DNA of 64,000 bases from Macrothele yani (lineage: Eukaryota > Arthropoda > Arachnida > Araneae > Macrothelidae): contig CM077022.1 of NCBI GenBank assembly GCA_039090855.1, positions 73,742,971 through 73,806,970 of the forward strand, written 5' to 3'. The first letter of the stretch is position 1, and every line of letters begins with the position of its first letter. A model generated the notes under the pieces. The model saw only the letters and a program-made list of their open reading frames with translations. It did no database searches and was not told where the DNA came from. Below are positions 9,452-20,033 of this stretch, in pieces. Position numbers and translations under genes: made by a program.

Positions 9452-11736
9452 TATAATATTGTTGCTACACCCCGGGACGGCAGATTATCGAATAAAAGAA
9501 AGCTTTAATAATTTAGATGTAAGGATGTCAGGCAATGGCTGACGACCCGGAGGTAGACATTAGAATTACGAATAATTACTTGTGAGCTCTTTTTTTTATC
9601 CCCGAAATCTATGTACTGGTGAAAAGAATTTAGCCAATCAAAACTAAGAAATTCTGACATCATTAATTATTCATGCAACTTCAGGACTGGCACGAGACAA
9701 CAGACATTTAATCAATTTACAATAAAACATGAAGGTAATGATGAAGGCGTCTATATGCAGAGGATTGTGAAGAAGGGGCGTCAAATAGACTCGCCCTTTT
9801 CGGGATAGCTCTGAGGCTGAATTTATCATTAAAGTCAATGATTATTTGTTGGCCTATACAGTCCGGCTTTAAAAATAGTTTTCAGCCGACGAAATCCTAT
9901 TGGCTGACCGGAGCCAATTTTTTCACAACTGGCATGCATACATAAATTCCGTACTTACAGATATGCAGTTTCCTCGGGTATCCATGTTTTGTGCACTCAC
10001 TTTGTTATACACTCACTAACATTTTATGTGTTTTCGAAGCGTACTTGTGTGATGACACGCTCATTTTAGAGCGCGCACTATAACCAATGGAGAGGGAGTC
10101 GAACCCCATCTCCCACTTTCTCTCGTGCACGGCATTCACCTGCATGAAATCAGGGACGCATTTATGCACACCAATGTCGTGGTGGAACGAAGCCGCTGAC
10201 GTGATAGAAGGATCCGTTCGTCTGCTCGTCCCAGCTGATCCGTCTGTCTGTCCAAAGGTGATTCGCATACATCACCGGTCGTGCATCTCAGTCATTCGGG
10301 GCCGCAATTTCATCACATCGTGTAACCTCCGGGATGCTGCTGGCTTTCTCTTACGTGCAATCTAGCACCAGGAAAAGAGGTATCGTCCTCCCTCCTATTT
10401 CCTCGCGGTAATATCAACAGCTCGGCCGCTCTTTGTGTAACTGGCCGGCATCTTCGGGCAGAAGCTTTTCTATCCCCGCAAAAGTACCGCGCCGCAGGAT
10501 CTCCTCTGGTCCTGCTGTATCCGAGTCCAGCCCTTTTCCCTTCACGGCTTTCAACCAGACTACTCTCTTTTTCTCTTGTTCACATTTTGTCAACAAATTC
10601 ATTGATCTTTCTTTAGGGGTCTGTTTTAACTCTTTTGTCAGCCTTTGAAAGCATTCGGTGCGAAAAAGAAGTCGGAAAATGCCTGCCTCTGCATTCGGAA
10701 TATGTGGTGGGTCCACTTCCCGAAAGTACGGAAAACACATAACTAACACTCCTTTGTCCTGCCAAAGTTCGGATTAGCAAACGCCATAAGTTTTCCGATC
10801 TATTGACACTCTTCCCAAACATCCGACCATCTCACACGTACATGGCCACCCAAACTGACCGACACGCACTTAGGGAGCGACGCATTGCGTTCCCCACACC
10901 AGGCTAAGATTTCTCCCATCCTAGAAAAGGAACTCTTATCTCTTTCTTCTTTCACAATGGGGGAAACCACTAGCTGTTAATTTTCAACCAATAATTAATG
11001 CTGTTCCCGCCTCTTGCAAAACCTGCTAATTGAATTCATTACCGTACCCCACAGTTGTAACAATATATTTATAAAATTATTTTAATTGGAAGGTTAGATC
11101 ATAGAAAGTTCCGCAAACAGGTTATTTTATGTTGGAAAGCACGATAAAACTTCAAAACAATTAAATCCAGCAGAGTGTAGTTTATGTGTAAATTATATCT
11201 GGCGTTTTAAGATTACTCCAAAGTAATTAAGTGGCTTTTGATCCGCGTATACGGGTTGAGGTGTCGTTAGGTATAGAGTTATACTGTAAATATTTCGTGT
11301 AAAGTAAATTTCGCGGTTGGTAAGGGACTACATTTCCATCTTTGGCAACGATGCTAAACAAAGGCTCAGTTTCAAAGACTGTTTTCCAATTGCTACTGTG
11401 AATGACAAAGGAACACGAATGAATCAGGAAGAAACTCAGCAACAAAGAAAAATACACAATAAAGGAAAATTCTAATTAACTGGCAGAGACCAAGAAAGTA
11501 GAAGAAAATTTAAAACCTAAACAGAAGTATGTTGTAGTTTTTATTCTCTGTAACAAAGAAGAATTAAGTATTCTATTATGAAATGCAAGGTGGATTGCAT
11601 TACGTAAATGAAAACTTCTCTAAGAGCTTACGGTCAGCATTCTAGCACTGAATTAAAATTATGTGGCATCTCGTTTATAAGCTGAGAATTAGAAATATTT
11701 ATACCATTCATAATAACTAGAGCATGATTTTTCCTC
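9452..11736. other. Long stretch without a recognised feature
   Basis: A mixture of AT-rich sequence and a GC-richer island at about 10080-10760. A minus-strand frame at 10414-10749 (111 codons) is lysine- and glutamate-rich with ERSMNLLTKCEQEKKRVVWL, but I recognise no family, splice context or conserved motif. It could be chance, a fragment of an unknown transposon, or an exon. No terminal repeats were found. Confidence 0.4.
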
Positions 11737-11740
11737 TTAA

Positions 11741-12177
11741 GGTGGTAGTCAAGTAATTTCGCTTCCTATACTTCCAATGGAAAAACTTTTGTACACATTT
11801 CCTTCACAATTAGTGTGCTCCCAAGGATGAAAATTTGAACATTGATTAAAATAACTTCATATTGTAACTTGGAATACTTAATATTTTCTAAAACATAACC
11901 ATAATTATATTAAAAATCAATACCTTTTCCTTTGGTGGTGTTGAAACCAGAAAAAAGATGGCGCGACCTGTACTTTGATGACGTCAGTAGACAAACAAAT
12001 GTTGGATTGCATAATTATGATTATGTTTTAGAAAATATTAAGTATTCTAAGTTTTAAAAGGAAGCTATTTTAATCGATGTTTAAATTTTCATCCTTGGGA
12101 ACGCAATAGTTGTGAAAAAATGTGTACAGAAGTTTTTCCATTGGAAGTATAGGAAGCAAAATTACTTGACGTCAACC
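11741..12177. mobile_element. Palindromic MITE (family B), intact copy
   Basis: The two halves are inverted copies: outer arms begin GGTGGTAGTCAAGTAATTTC and, from the other end, GGTTGACGTCAAGTAATTTT. TTAA flanks both ends (11737-11740 and 12178-12181). This is either a TTAA target duplication or a TA duplication with one more terminal base. Each half contains a gatgaaaattt-type block and the centre carries gatggcgcgacctgtac and gacgtcagtagac. There is no coding capacity. Related pieces lie at 19013 and at 58841-60225. Confidence 0.85.
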
Positions 12178-12181
12178 TTAA

Positions 12182-12646
12182 ATCTGCAGAAAGATATTTC
12201 AGACCTTTGAAAAACTCTGGTTCTGAGTAGAAGCTACTGAGTTGTTCAAAGCTAAATTTAGCTCTGAAATTCAGCTATTCATACAATTGCAGAAATATGG
12301 AAGGCTTTTTGAACAGTCAAAATATTGAACGCAGTTGATTTAGTTCCGTTTTGTCTTCCGTAAACAATCCTAGAGGGTTTAACTGCCTCACATCGGTAAT
12401 TTCCTGCCTTTCATTGAAAACAGCATAAAGGATGTACGCTTAAGTACCAGATTATTAGGAACAACCAATAACAATCAGCCACGTGCCGTTCTCACTTACG
12501 TACGCGGCTTTATGAACAGCTCACTGCAAAGTGTACCAAGTGTAGATAGCGGTAATATGGGAACGAACAGTGATGTAAGCGACTTTGGAAGAAGCAGATA
12601 GTGGGTACTAGGCTGATACGTGCAAGCATCTCAAAAACGGCAAACC
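12182..12646. other. No recognised feature
   Basis: Unassigned sequence between the MITE and the hAT element. Confidence 0.5.
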
Positions 12647-12826
12647 TTCCAGACCAGTGGTCTCAAACTCAGACCTTTGGAAGGTCAACTTTACAGTTTT
12701 GAAGGAATGTAGGGGGCCCGCATGAATATTAATGAATTTCTAATAAATAAATATTAACTTTGCAAAACTACACCAATGGCTTAGCACACTGTTAAAAATT
12801 TTGTGGTTGGTTGCACCAAAAAGTGG

Positions 12827-13022
12827 TATTGCACCAGCTGCACCACTTTTTGAGAAAAGATACACCATTGGGTGGTATAAACAAAACCCAACAACGTGGT
12901 TTAATGTTTCATCACGTTATGGTACAAGGTTGCACGCAAGGTTCCACCATGTTGTTGGGTTTATTTTGCACCATAGGATGGTGTATCTTTTCTGAGAGAG
13001 TGGTGCACCTGGTGCAACGGTA
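12827..13022. repeat. Imperfect palindrome inside the hAT element
   Basis: The left arm, from tattgcaccagctgcacc through aaaagatacacca to acccaacaacgtgg, is mirrored by the right arm, ccatgttgttgggt through tggtgtatcttttct to ggtgcacctggtgcaa. The arms are about 80 bp with a spacer of roughly 35 bp. It is probably a small foldback MITE inserted in the hAT element; no target duplication was resolved. Confidence 0.75.
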
Positions 13023-13233
13023 AATAGTAAAAACAAATGCTTCGTCAATCACTGAAAACAATCATTTTTACGTAACAATTATTTTTCACTTAAATCTTAA
13101 AACAATCATATTTTACCAACTGAACACAGTACACGGTACAGAACATATTACATGTTCTGACCAGAAACTTCGGCTCGCTTTTCTGTCACTAACTTATCGA
13201 TATTTGGAATAATATCCTTTGAACATGTTACTT

Positions 13234-13689
13234 TTAAAAGTGAGCATAATGACTGTTACTTAACCTATTCCTTTCAAAACATTTTACCTGGTTCATTCTT
13301 GAAAACAACTGTTCACATGAGTATGTTGTTCCGAACACAGACAGAACATTTGCAGCTAGGCTATGAAAGTTTACGTGCTTGTCCTTTAAAACTAACTGGT
13401 AAAACTCTGTTATATTGCTCCTGTTGAATTTTTTTTTCTTAGAAAACAAACACTGAAAGTCCATTAATTCAAGCTGAAGTTCTTCAGCTGCGTTGTCAGC
13501 ATTATAAGAAAATGGGGACTTGAATATATTGAAAATATTTTTCTTAATATACTCGTAGTTATATTCTTCGAAAATACACTTATTACTTATAAAGAGAATG
13601 GCTTTGCTAAGCATTACTGTGTTTATATTATATTTAATATATTGTAATAATACTTGAAAAAAGGGTGATTTATTTTTATTTGTAATCAT
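13234..13689 (-). pseudogene. hAT transposase C-terminal fragment
   Basis: About 150 codons remain. They end in the hAT C-terminal dimerisation block: FHSLAANVLSVFGTTYSCEQ, then LFSRMNQVKCFERNRLSNSH. Autonomous hAT transposases are typically 500-700 residues with a BED zinc finger and an RNase H-like catalytic core; both are absent here. The frame is uninterrupted, so the fragment is not badly decayed, but no catalytic residues remain and it cannot transpose by itself. Confidence 0.85.
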
Positions 13690-13891
13690 TCATGCGACCC
13701 GCGAGTTTGAGATCACTGTTCTAGACTACGCAAGAATAACTGTATCGAGAATGTACACTACTGCTTTTGAAAATTTCAACACTAAGAAAGAATCGCGGTT
13801 TTCAAATGTAATTTATATCACAGATTACTCATGTTACAGGAAATAACTGATTACATTTGTAGAGATATACAAGATGTTTTCGCTTCAAATC

Positions 13892-15265
13892 TCAGTATAG
13901 CGTGAAGGCACCTCGAGCAACAATAACAGCCTTTACACGGCGTGGCATTGAATAGAAGAGGTTTTTGATATCTTCCTGGGGAATATCCGGTCAGGATACT
14001 TCTATGCGAGATCCCAGTTCATTTGCGGTGACTGGTGAGAGGAGCTTGAACAGGCCAGTTGCTTAGCTACCATGTCCTAGACATGTTCGATCGGGGATGT
14101 ATCCAACGAACATGAGGCCAGGAAAGAAACGGTATCTGCCGTGTATGGAAGAGGTCTTGGACATTCCGGGACACATGTAACCGAGCAATGTCCTGCTGGA
14201 ATATAGCGCCGGGACAACTCTGAAGGAAGAGTATCACCTCTGCCTCTAAAACATCCCTAATGTGTTGCTGGCTTTTGGGGGTTTCCTCAATTCGTATCAG
14301 TCGAGATCGCGAATTGAACCCTATGACGCCGCACACCATGACGCTTGGAAGTAGACATGCCCCAGAATACTTGAAAATAACATCGTCCTGGAACGGAAAA
14401 CAAATCCTTAGCTCCCGATTTACTTTCGAGTTTGTTACCATTACACCACCCAGAACAAGGAACTTCCAAGCAGCTGAGGACGTATTTTGGGACTCAGATG
14501 AAATTTGGTATCCATCTGCCTGAAACATCTGTTTGACTACCATTTATTTCTGGGTGGTGTGACGGTAACATACTGGAACGCAAATCGGGAGCTGCGGGTT
14601 CGAATCCCGTTTCAGGACGATGCAATTTTAAAGTTTTCTGAGGCATGTCTACTTGCTTGATTAATTTGGTATCCGTCTGCATGTAACATCTATTTGACTA
14701 TCATGACACTTGGAGTTGGGTCGGTATATCGCTGCAAGGTGCCTTTCACCACGGTGTCCTCGAAATATGCGGCCATCATGGTGCATCAAGTTGAATCGTC
14801 ACTCGTCAGAAAACTCGACCTGCTTCCCAATCAGCGCGCCAATGTCTGTGTTCGAGACTCCATTACAGCTTTAGGTGCCTGATGGTTGAGGTCAAAGGAA
14901 TGTGCAGCAATGGGCTGCTGGCGACCAGTCTACTATTAAACAGACGACGTCGAACCGCGCTGAATGGCAAAGTCTGACCTGTGATAGTATTCCAGTGCAG
15001 CGCTAACAGCAAGGATGTTGCTGTGCGATCGGTCACTGCCATGCAGTAGAGGTGTCGTGCGATTTTGCAGTCCATTTACCGGATTTCAATGCATCCGAGC
15101 CTTATCTGTCCACTGACGTCACGGTCGCAACACTGTACTGGTGTTTCGTTCCATGCGAGTGGCAATATCGCGGTAGGAAAATCCATCTTCTCTCATTTCA
15201 ACAACTCTTCTTCCCTCAAAGTCCGTCAGGTGTTCATAATGCGACTTTCTTCGGCGGCGGAGCAT
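13892..15265 (-). pseudogene. Tc1-like transposase, decayed, with insertion
   Basis: The start ATG at 15265-15263 gives MLRRRRKSHYEHLTDFEG, the usual basic opening and first helix-turn-helix of Tc1 transposases, followed by FSYRDIATRMERN. The catalytic half is recognisable as VMVCGVIGFNSRSRL, AIFQQDIARLHVSRNVQDLF (second catalytic Asp in QQD) and the end VIVARGAFTLY with TGA at 13894-13892. Multiple stops and frameshifts are present. A foldback of tRNA-like sequence (14349-14704) splits the middle of the catalytic domain: the sequence around catgacgcttgg (14337-14348) resumes at catgacacttgg (14703-14714). Confidence 0.8.
14349..14704. mobile_element. Inverted pair of tRNA-like SINE heads inserted in Tc1
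   Basis: The right arm (about 14546-14656, plus strand) contains a Pol III B-box-like GGGTTCGAATCCC at about 14597-14609 and an A-box-like tggtgtgacggtaacatac. The left arm (14349-14455) is the same sequence inverted and more decayed. A 42-bp sequence, aatttggtatcc-ctgactaccat type, occurs as direct repeats at 14502-14543 and 14663-14704 (37 of 42 match). The insertion is flanked by catgacgcttgg and catgacacttgg, a plausible ~12-bp target duplication with one mismatch. The head resembles arthropod tRNA-derived SINE heads known from memory. Confidence 0.6.
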
Positions 15266-18200
15266 TGCGAGATACAAGAAACACCCTTTCGAATAAATGT
15301 TGGCTCTTTACTGATTGCAACATCTCGATTGAGTCAGCTATTTATACCCAAGACATAGTGAGACATACGAAACACCCTGACGACTCAACGTCGGCTCTTC
15401 ACTCATTGCAACATCTCGTTTGAGCCAGCTCTTTATACCTAAGACATAGTGAGACACAAGAAACACCCTTTCGACTCAATGTCGGCTCTTCACTCATTGC
15501 AACATCTCGTTTGAGCCATCTACTTATACCCAAGATATAGTGAGACACAAGAAACTCCCTTTCGACTCAGTGTTGGCTCTTCCTTTACTACAACATCTCG
15601 TTTGAGCCAGCTCTTTATACCCAAGACATAGTGAGACACAAGAAACACCCTTTCGACTTAATGTTGGCTTTTTACTGATTGCAACATCTCGATTGAGCCA
15701 GATATTTATACCCAAGACATAGTGAGACACAAGAAACACCCTGACGACTCAATGTCAGCTCTTCACTCATTTCAACATCTCGTTTGAGCCATCTATTTAT
15801 ACCCAAGACATAGTGAGACACAAAAAACACCCTTTCGACTCAGTGTTGGCTCTGCCCTCACTGCAAATTCTCGCTTGAGCCAGCTCTTTATACCCAAAAC
15901 ATAGTGAGACACAAGAAACACCCTTTCGACTCAATGTCAGCTCTTCACTCATTGCAACATCTCGTTTGAGCCATCTATTTATACCCAAGACATAGTGAGA
16001 CACAAGAAACACCCTTTTGACTCAATGTCGGCTCTTCACTCATTGCAACATTTCCTTTGAGCCGGCATACCCAATACATAGTGGGACACAAGAAACACCC
16101 TTTCGACTCAGTGTTGGCTCTTCACTCATTGCAACATCTCGTTTGAGCCAGCTCTTTATACCCAAGCCATAGTGAGACACAAGAAACACCCTTTCGACTC
16201 AATGTCGGGTCTTCATTCATTGCAACATCTCGTTTGAGCCAGCTCTTTATACCCAAGACATAGTCAGACACAAGAAACACCCTTTCGACTCAGTGTCGGC
16301 TCTTCACTCATTGCAACATCTCGTTTGATCCATCTCTTTATACCCAAGACATAGTGAGACAAAAGAAACACCCTTTCGATTCAATGTCGGCTCTTCACTC
16401 ATTGCAACATCTCGTTTGAGCCAGCTCTTTATACCCAAGACATAGTGAGACACAAGAAACACCCTTTCGACTCAATGTCAGCTCTTCACTCATTGCAACA
16501 TCTCGTTTGAGCCAGCTTTTTATACCCAAGACATAGTGAGACACAAGAAACACCCTTTTGACTCAATGTCGGCTCTTCACTCATTGCAACATTTCTTTGA
16601 GCTGGCATACCCAATACATAGTGAGACACAAGAAACACTCTTTCGACTCAGAGTTGGCTCTTCACTCATTGCAACATCTTGTTTGAGCCAGCTCTTTATA
16701 CCCAAGACATAGTGAGACACAAGAAACACCCTTTCGACTCAATGTCGGCTCTTCACTCATTGCAACATCTCGTTTGAGTCAGCTCTTTATACCCAAGAAA
16801 TAGTGAGACACAAGAAACACTCTTTCGACTCAATGTCGGCTCTTCACTCATTGCAACATCTCGTTTGAGCCATCTATTTATACCCAAGACATAGTGAGAC
16901 ACAAGAAACACCCTTTCGACTCAGTGTTGGCTCTTTCCTCATTGCAACATCTCGGTTGAGCCGGCATACCCAATACATAGTGAGACACAAGAAACACCCT
17001 TTCGACTTAATGTTGGCTTTTTACTGATTGCAACATCTCGATTGAGCCAGCTATTTATACCCAAGACATAGTGAGACACAAGAAACACCCTTTTGACTCA
17101 GTGTCGGCTCTTCACTCATTGCAACATCTCGTTTGAGCCAGCTCTTTATACCCAAGACATAGTGAGACACAAGAAACACCCTTTCGACTCAATATCGGCT
17201 CTTCATTCATTGCAACATCTCGTTTGAGCCAGCTCTATATACCCAAGACATAGTGAGACACAAGAAACACCCTTTCGACTCAGTGTTGGCTCTTCACTCA
17301 TTGCAACATCTCGCTTGAGCCAGCACTTTATACCCAAGACATAGTGAGACACAAGAAACACCCTTTCGACTCAATGTCGGCTCTTCACTCATTGCAACAT
17401 CTCGTTTGAGCCAGCTCTTTATACCCAAGACATAGTGAGACACAAGAAACACCCTTTCGACTCAATGTCGGCTCTTCATTCATTGCAACATCTCGTTTGA
17501 GCCAGCTCTATATACCCAAGACATAGTGAGACACAAGAAACACCCTTTCGACTCAGTGTTGGCTCTTCACTCATTGCAACATCTCGCTTGAGCCAGCACT
17601 TTATACCCAAAACATAGTGAGACACAAGAAACACCCTTTCGACTCAATGTCGGCTCTTCACTCATTGCAACATCTCGTTTGAGCCAGCTCTTTATACCCA
17701 AGACATAGTGAGACACAAGAAACACCCTTTCGACTCAATGTCGGCTCTTCACTCATTGCAACATCTCGTTTGAGACATCTATTTATACCCAAGACATAGT
17801 GAGACACAAGTAACACCCTTTCGACTCAGTGTTGGCTCTTTCCTCATTGCAACATCTCGGTTGAGCCATCTCTTTATACCCAAGGCATAGTGAGACACAA
17901 GAAACACCCTTTTGACTCAATGTCGGCTCTTCACTCATTGCAACATTTCCTTTGAGCTGGCATACCCAATACATAGTGAGACACAAGAAACACCCTTTCG
18001 ACTCAAGAGTTGGCTCTTCACTCATTGCAACATCTCGTTTGAGCCAGCTCTTTATACCCAAGACATAGTGAGACACAAGAAACACCCTTTCGACTCAATG
18101 TCGGCTCTTCATTCATTGCAACATCTCGTTTGAGCCAGCTCTTTATACCCAAGACATAGTGAGACACAAGAAACACCCTTTCGACTCAGTGTCGGCTCTT

Positions 18201-18336
18201 CACTCATTGCAACATCTCGTTTGAGCCAGCTCTTTATACCCAAGACATAGTGAGACACAAGAAACACCCTTTCGACTCAATGTCGGCTCTTTTCTGATTG
18301 CAACATCTCGTTTTAGCCAACACTTTGTACCCAAGA
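15266..18336 (-). repeat. 91-bp tandem array, about 34 copies, of TATA-to-ATG leader units
   Basis: Period checked at gagacacaag: 15451, 15542 and 15633, each 91 bp apart. Minus-strand unit: gggTATAAAgagctggctc, then gagatgttgcaatgagtg, then gagtcgaaagggtgtttctt, then gtgtctcactATG, and straight into the next TATAAA. TATA-to-ATG is 84 bp. The left-most unit runs directly into the transposase ATG at 15265. A few units lack about 8 bp including the TATA box (near 16062, 16605, 16963 and 17958). Because 91 is not a multiple of three, long frames across the array rotate and are not genes. Confidence 0.95.
15330..15350 (-). promoter_or_regulatory. Proximal TATA box of the Tc1 leader array
   Basis: TATAAA on the minus strand at 15346-15341, 82 bp upstream of the transposase ATG. 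The related element at 37474-38687 has TATAAAgagagagagctg 86 bp upstream of its ATG. Promoter activity is inference from sequence and position. Confidence 0.45.
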
Positions 18337-18489
18337 CTGTAAAGTTAAGAAGTCGCTGCTCCGAAACCAGATTTGCCTTTTAGCTGACATTTTTACCATT
18401 TGCATGTTCCATCCTGTTGTAAATAGCTTGTAAGTTTCAAGCTAATGCCAGCAGTCTATCACGGCGCTGCAATTTTCACAAACAGTAGT

Positions 18490-19012
18490 GGGTTATGATT
18501 GGGGCACAAACAACAAAACAAGCAGTCAGCGGTGTTTCTATGGGCGGAAACCACTGGTCGATATTCGAGGGCAGAGGAGGCTGGAGTGGGTTGTACGAAA
18601 TAACAGACGAGCTCCATTGTTTGAAATAACTGTGGATGAGTTGCTCATGGCGGTCGCGAAACCCCCAAAGAAGCAAACAAAAAGTATCAGCGCAGTACAA
18701 CGAAGGTATGGAGAGAATTTGAGTATGCACAGCCAGCACACTGACGAGAATGGGCTATAACAGCAGATGTCCCCTTCGTGTACCCCTCATGACAAATTCA
18801 TTTGCATTGGGCACAGGAATACCAAAAAATGGAACCATTAAGAACTGGAAAAGCGTCATCTGGTCCGATGAATCACTCTTTCTGTTAATGCACGCCGATG
18901 GAAGGTCCGATAAATGGCATCAGCAGCGCGAATCAATGGATCCGGGCTGCCAAGCGTTAACTATACTTGCTGATGGAGAAGACGCCTGTTTTAATGGCGG
19001 GCATTGGGTTCC
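18490..19012 (+). pseudogene. Tc1-like transposase relic (copy 1 of a pair)
   Basis: It starts with gcacaaacaacaaaacaagc, shared with the copy at 20998. Recognisable protein: NWKSVIWSDESLFLLMHADG (first catalytic Asp), then ESMDPGCQALT, and a trace of the glycine-rich loop (LADGEDACFNGGHWVP). Stops and frameshifts are frequent and the second half of the catalytic domain is missing. It is cut at ggttcc|TTAA by a family B MITE piece. The second copy continues past this point, showing that this one lost its 3' half. Confidence 0.75.
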
Positions 19013-19263
19013 TTAAGATGGATCCACGTGAAAACACCTCCCTATGTTTCCAGTGGTAAAAACTTCTATAGACATTTTATCCGCAAAAATGCATTCCCAT
19101 GGATGAAAATTTGTACATCAATAAAAATAACTTCATATTATATCCTAGTATACTTAATATTTTATAAACCTCAACCATAATTACGTATATTAAATATCAA
19201 TAACTTTCTCTTTGATGGTGTTGAGATATGCAAATAGATGGCGCCACAAGTACATATGACTCG
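19013..19263 (+). mobile_element. MITE family B, left-half copy
   Basis: It begins TTAAGATGG within the Tc1 relic and matches the left half of the intact copy at 11741: ccctatgtttcc, gatgaaaatttgtacat, aaaataacttcatatt, ataaacctcaaccataatta, tagatggcgccacaagtac. The right half is absent. Confidence 0.75.
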
Positions 19264-20033
19264 CTAAATTCAATGCATCACAAACTTTTCTTGGCAGTCG
19301 TAAGTCCCTCACGTATCCGTTTACTAATAACGTCTTGAACAGTTGGCCGTGGGTGTTGCAATTATTTTGCAATCGCACGCACGGACAGGTTGCTGATATG
19401 GCACCCTATAATAACACCTCGTTGGATGGCAGCAAGCTCAACACGGGAGACCATGTCTTTCGAGTAGACGGTATACGACGTCTGAGGAGCTTACCCGCAG
19501 TTTAAAAGGAAATCTGACACACGTGTATTGGAATGTTCCATTTTTGTTGCGGAAGGGGATGTCCGGAGAGTTTTTATCCTCATAGGGTACATAGAAAGCC
19601 GCCGTTGTAGGGAGTAACTAGTATGCTGACGTGTTTGTGCGAGTATTTCAGTTCTAAATCTTTAAGATTTTGATATATCTTTAAGATTTAAATGTACGTG
19701 TCGCAAAATTTTACTTTCTTTCTTTTTTTTTATTTCTCTGGTCTGTGTATATGGCCGGCAGCAATATAGCCTCATATTTTCCTGCTTACTAGTCTTGTTA
19801 GTTTTATCTCGAATATGAGCACTTGCTAATTACAATTTGATCTAGAAAGTTATCGGGTCGTACCCGAACATTCTTCCTATGCAATTTCTGCAGTACATTA
19901 TAAATTGAATCAAGCATTCTTGTTTTCCACTGCCAACTACCGCCATTTATAGATGGCGCTCCCCATTTATAGATTGTGTTCACTGCTAACTCCCCCATTT
20001 ATAGATAGCACTGCACGTTCCATTGGTATTTTT
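19264..20033. other. Mostly unassigned; short repeat of catttatagat
   Basis: No gene seen. The motif catttatagat occurs three times at 19943-20007 with spacings of about 24 and 35 bp. The remainder is AT-rich. Confidence 0.45.

Larger units (their letters stand above)
12655..13718 (-). mobile_element. hAT-family element with 8-bp target duplication
   Basis: The termini read CAGTGGTCTCAAACTC on the left and CAGTGATCTCAAACTC (reverse complement) on the right. The flanks are TTCCAGAC at 12647-12654 and TTCTAGAC at 13719-13726, an 8-bp duplication with one change. Terminal CAG/CTG and 8-bp duplications are diagnostic of hAT. At 1064 bp it is internally deleted relative to autonomous elements. 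Confidence 0.9.
13892..18489 (-). mobile_element. Tc1-like transposon with a hugely expanded leader
   Basis: Minus-strand element read from right to left: a terminal segment (about 18340-18489) sharing catttgcatgt and ttcacaaacagtagt with the related element ending at 38687; then a ~3.07-kb array of 91-bp units; then the transposase start ATG at 15265; then a decayed transposase to 13892. The left terminal repeat was not identified. In the related element (37474-38687) the same interval holds a single TATA-to-ATG leader of 86 bp. The array therefore looks like tandem amplification of this element's own promoter and leader. Confidence 0.65.

Noticed and set aside
10414..10749. 111-codon minus-strand frame as a host gene or exon
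   Set aside because: Charged composition looks protein-like, but I saw no motif, homologue, start context or splice context; kept only as a note in the unassigned stretch.
15266..18336. CRISPR-like appearance or protein-coding frames (for example 17783-18085) in the 91-bp array
   Set aside because: The units are contiguous without unique spacers, the context is eukaryotic transposons, and the frames arise only because 91-bp units rotate through reading frames.
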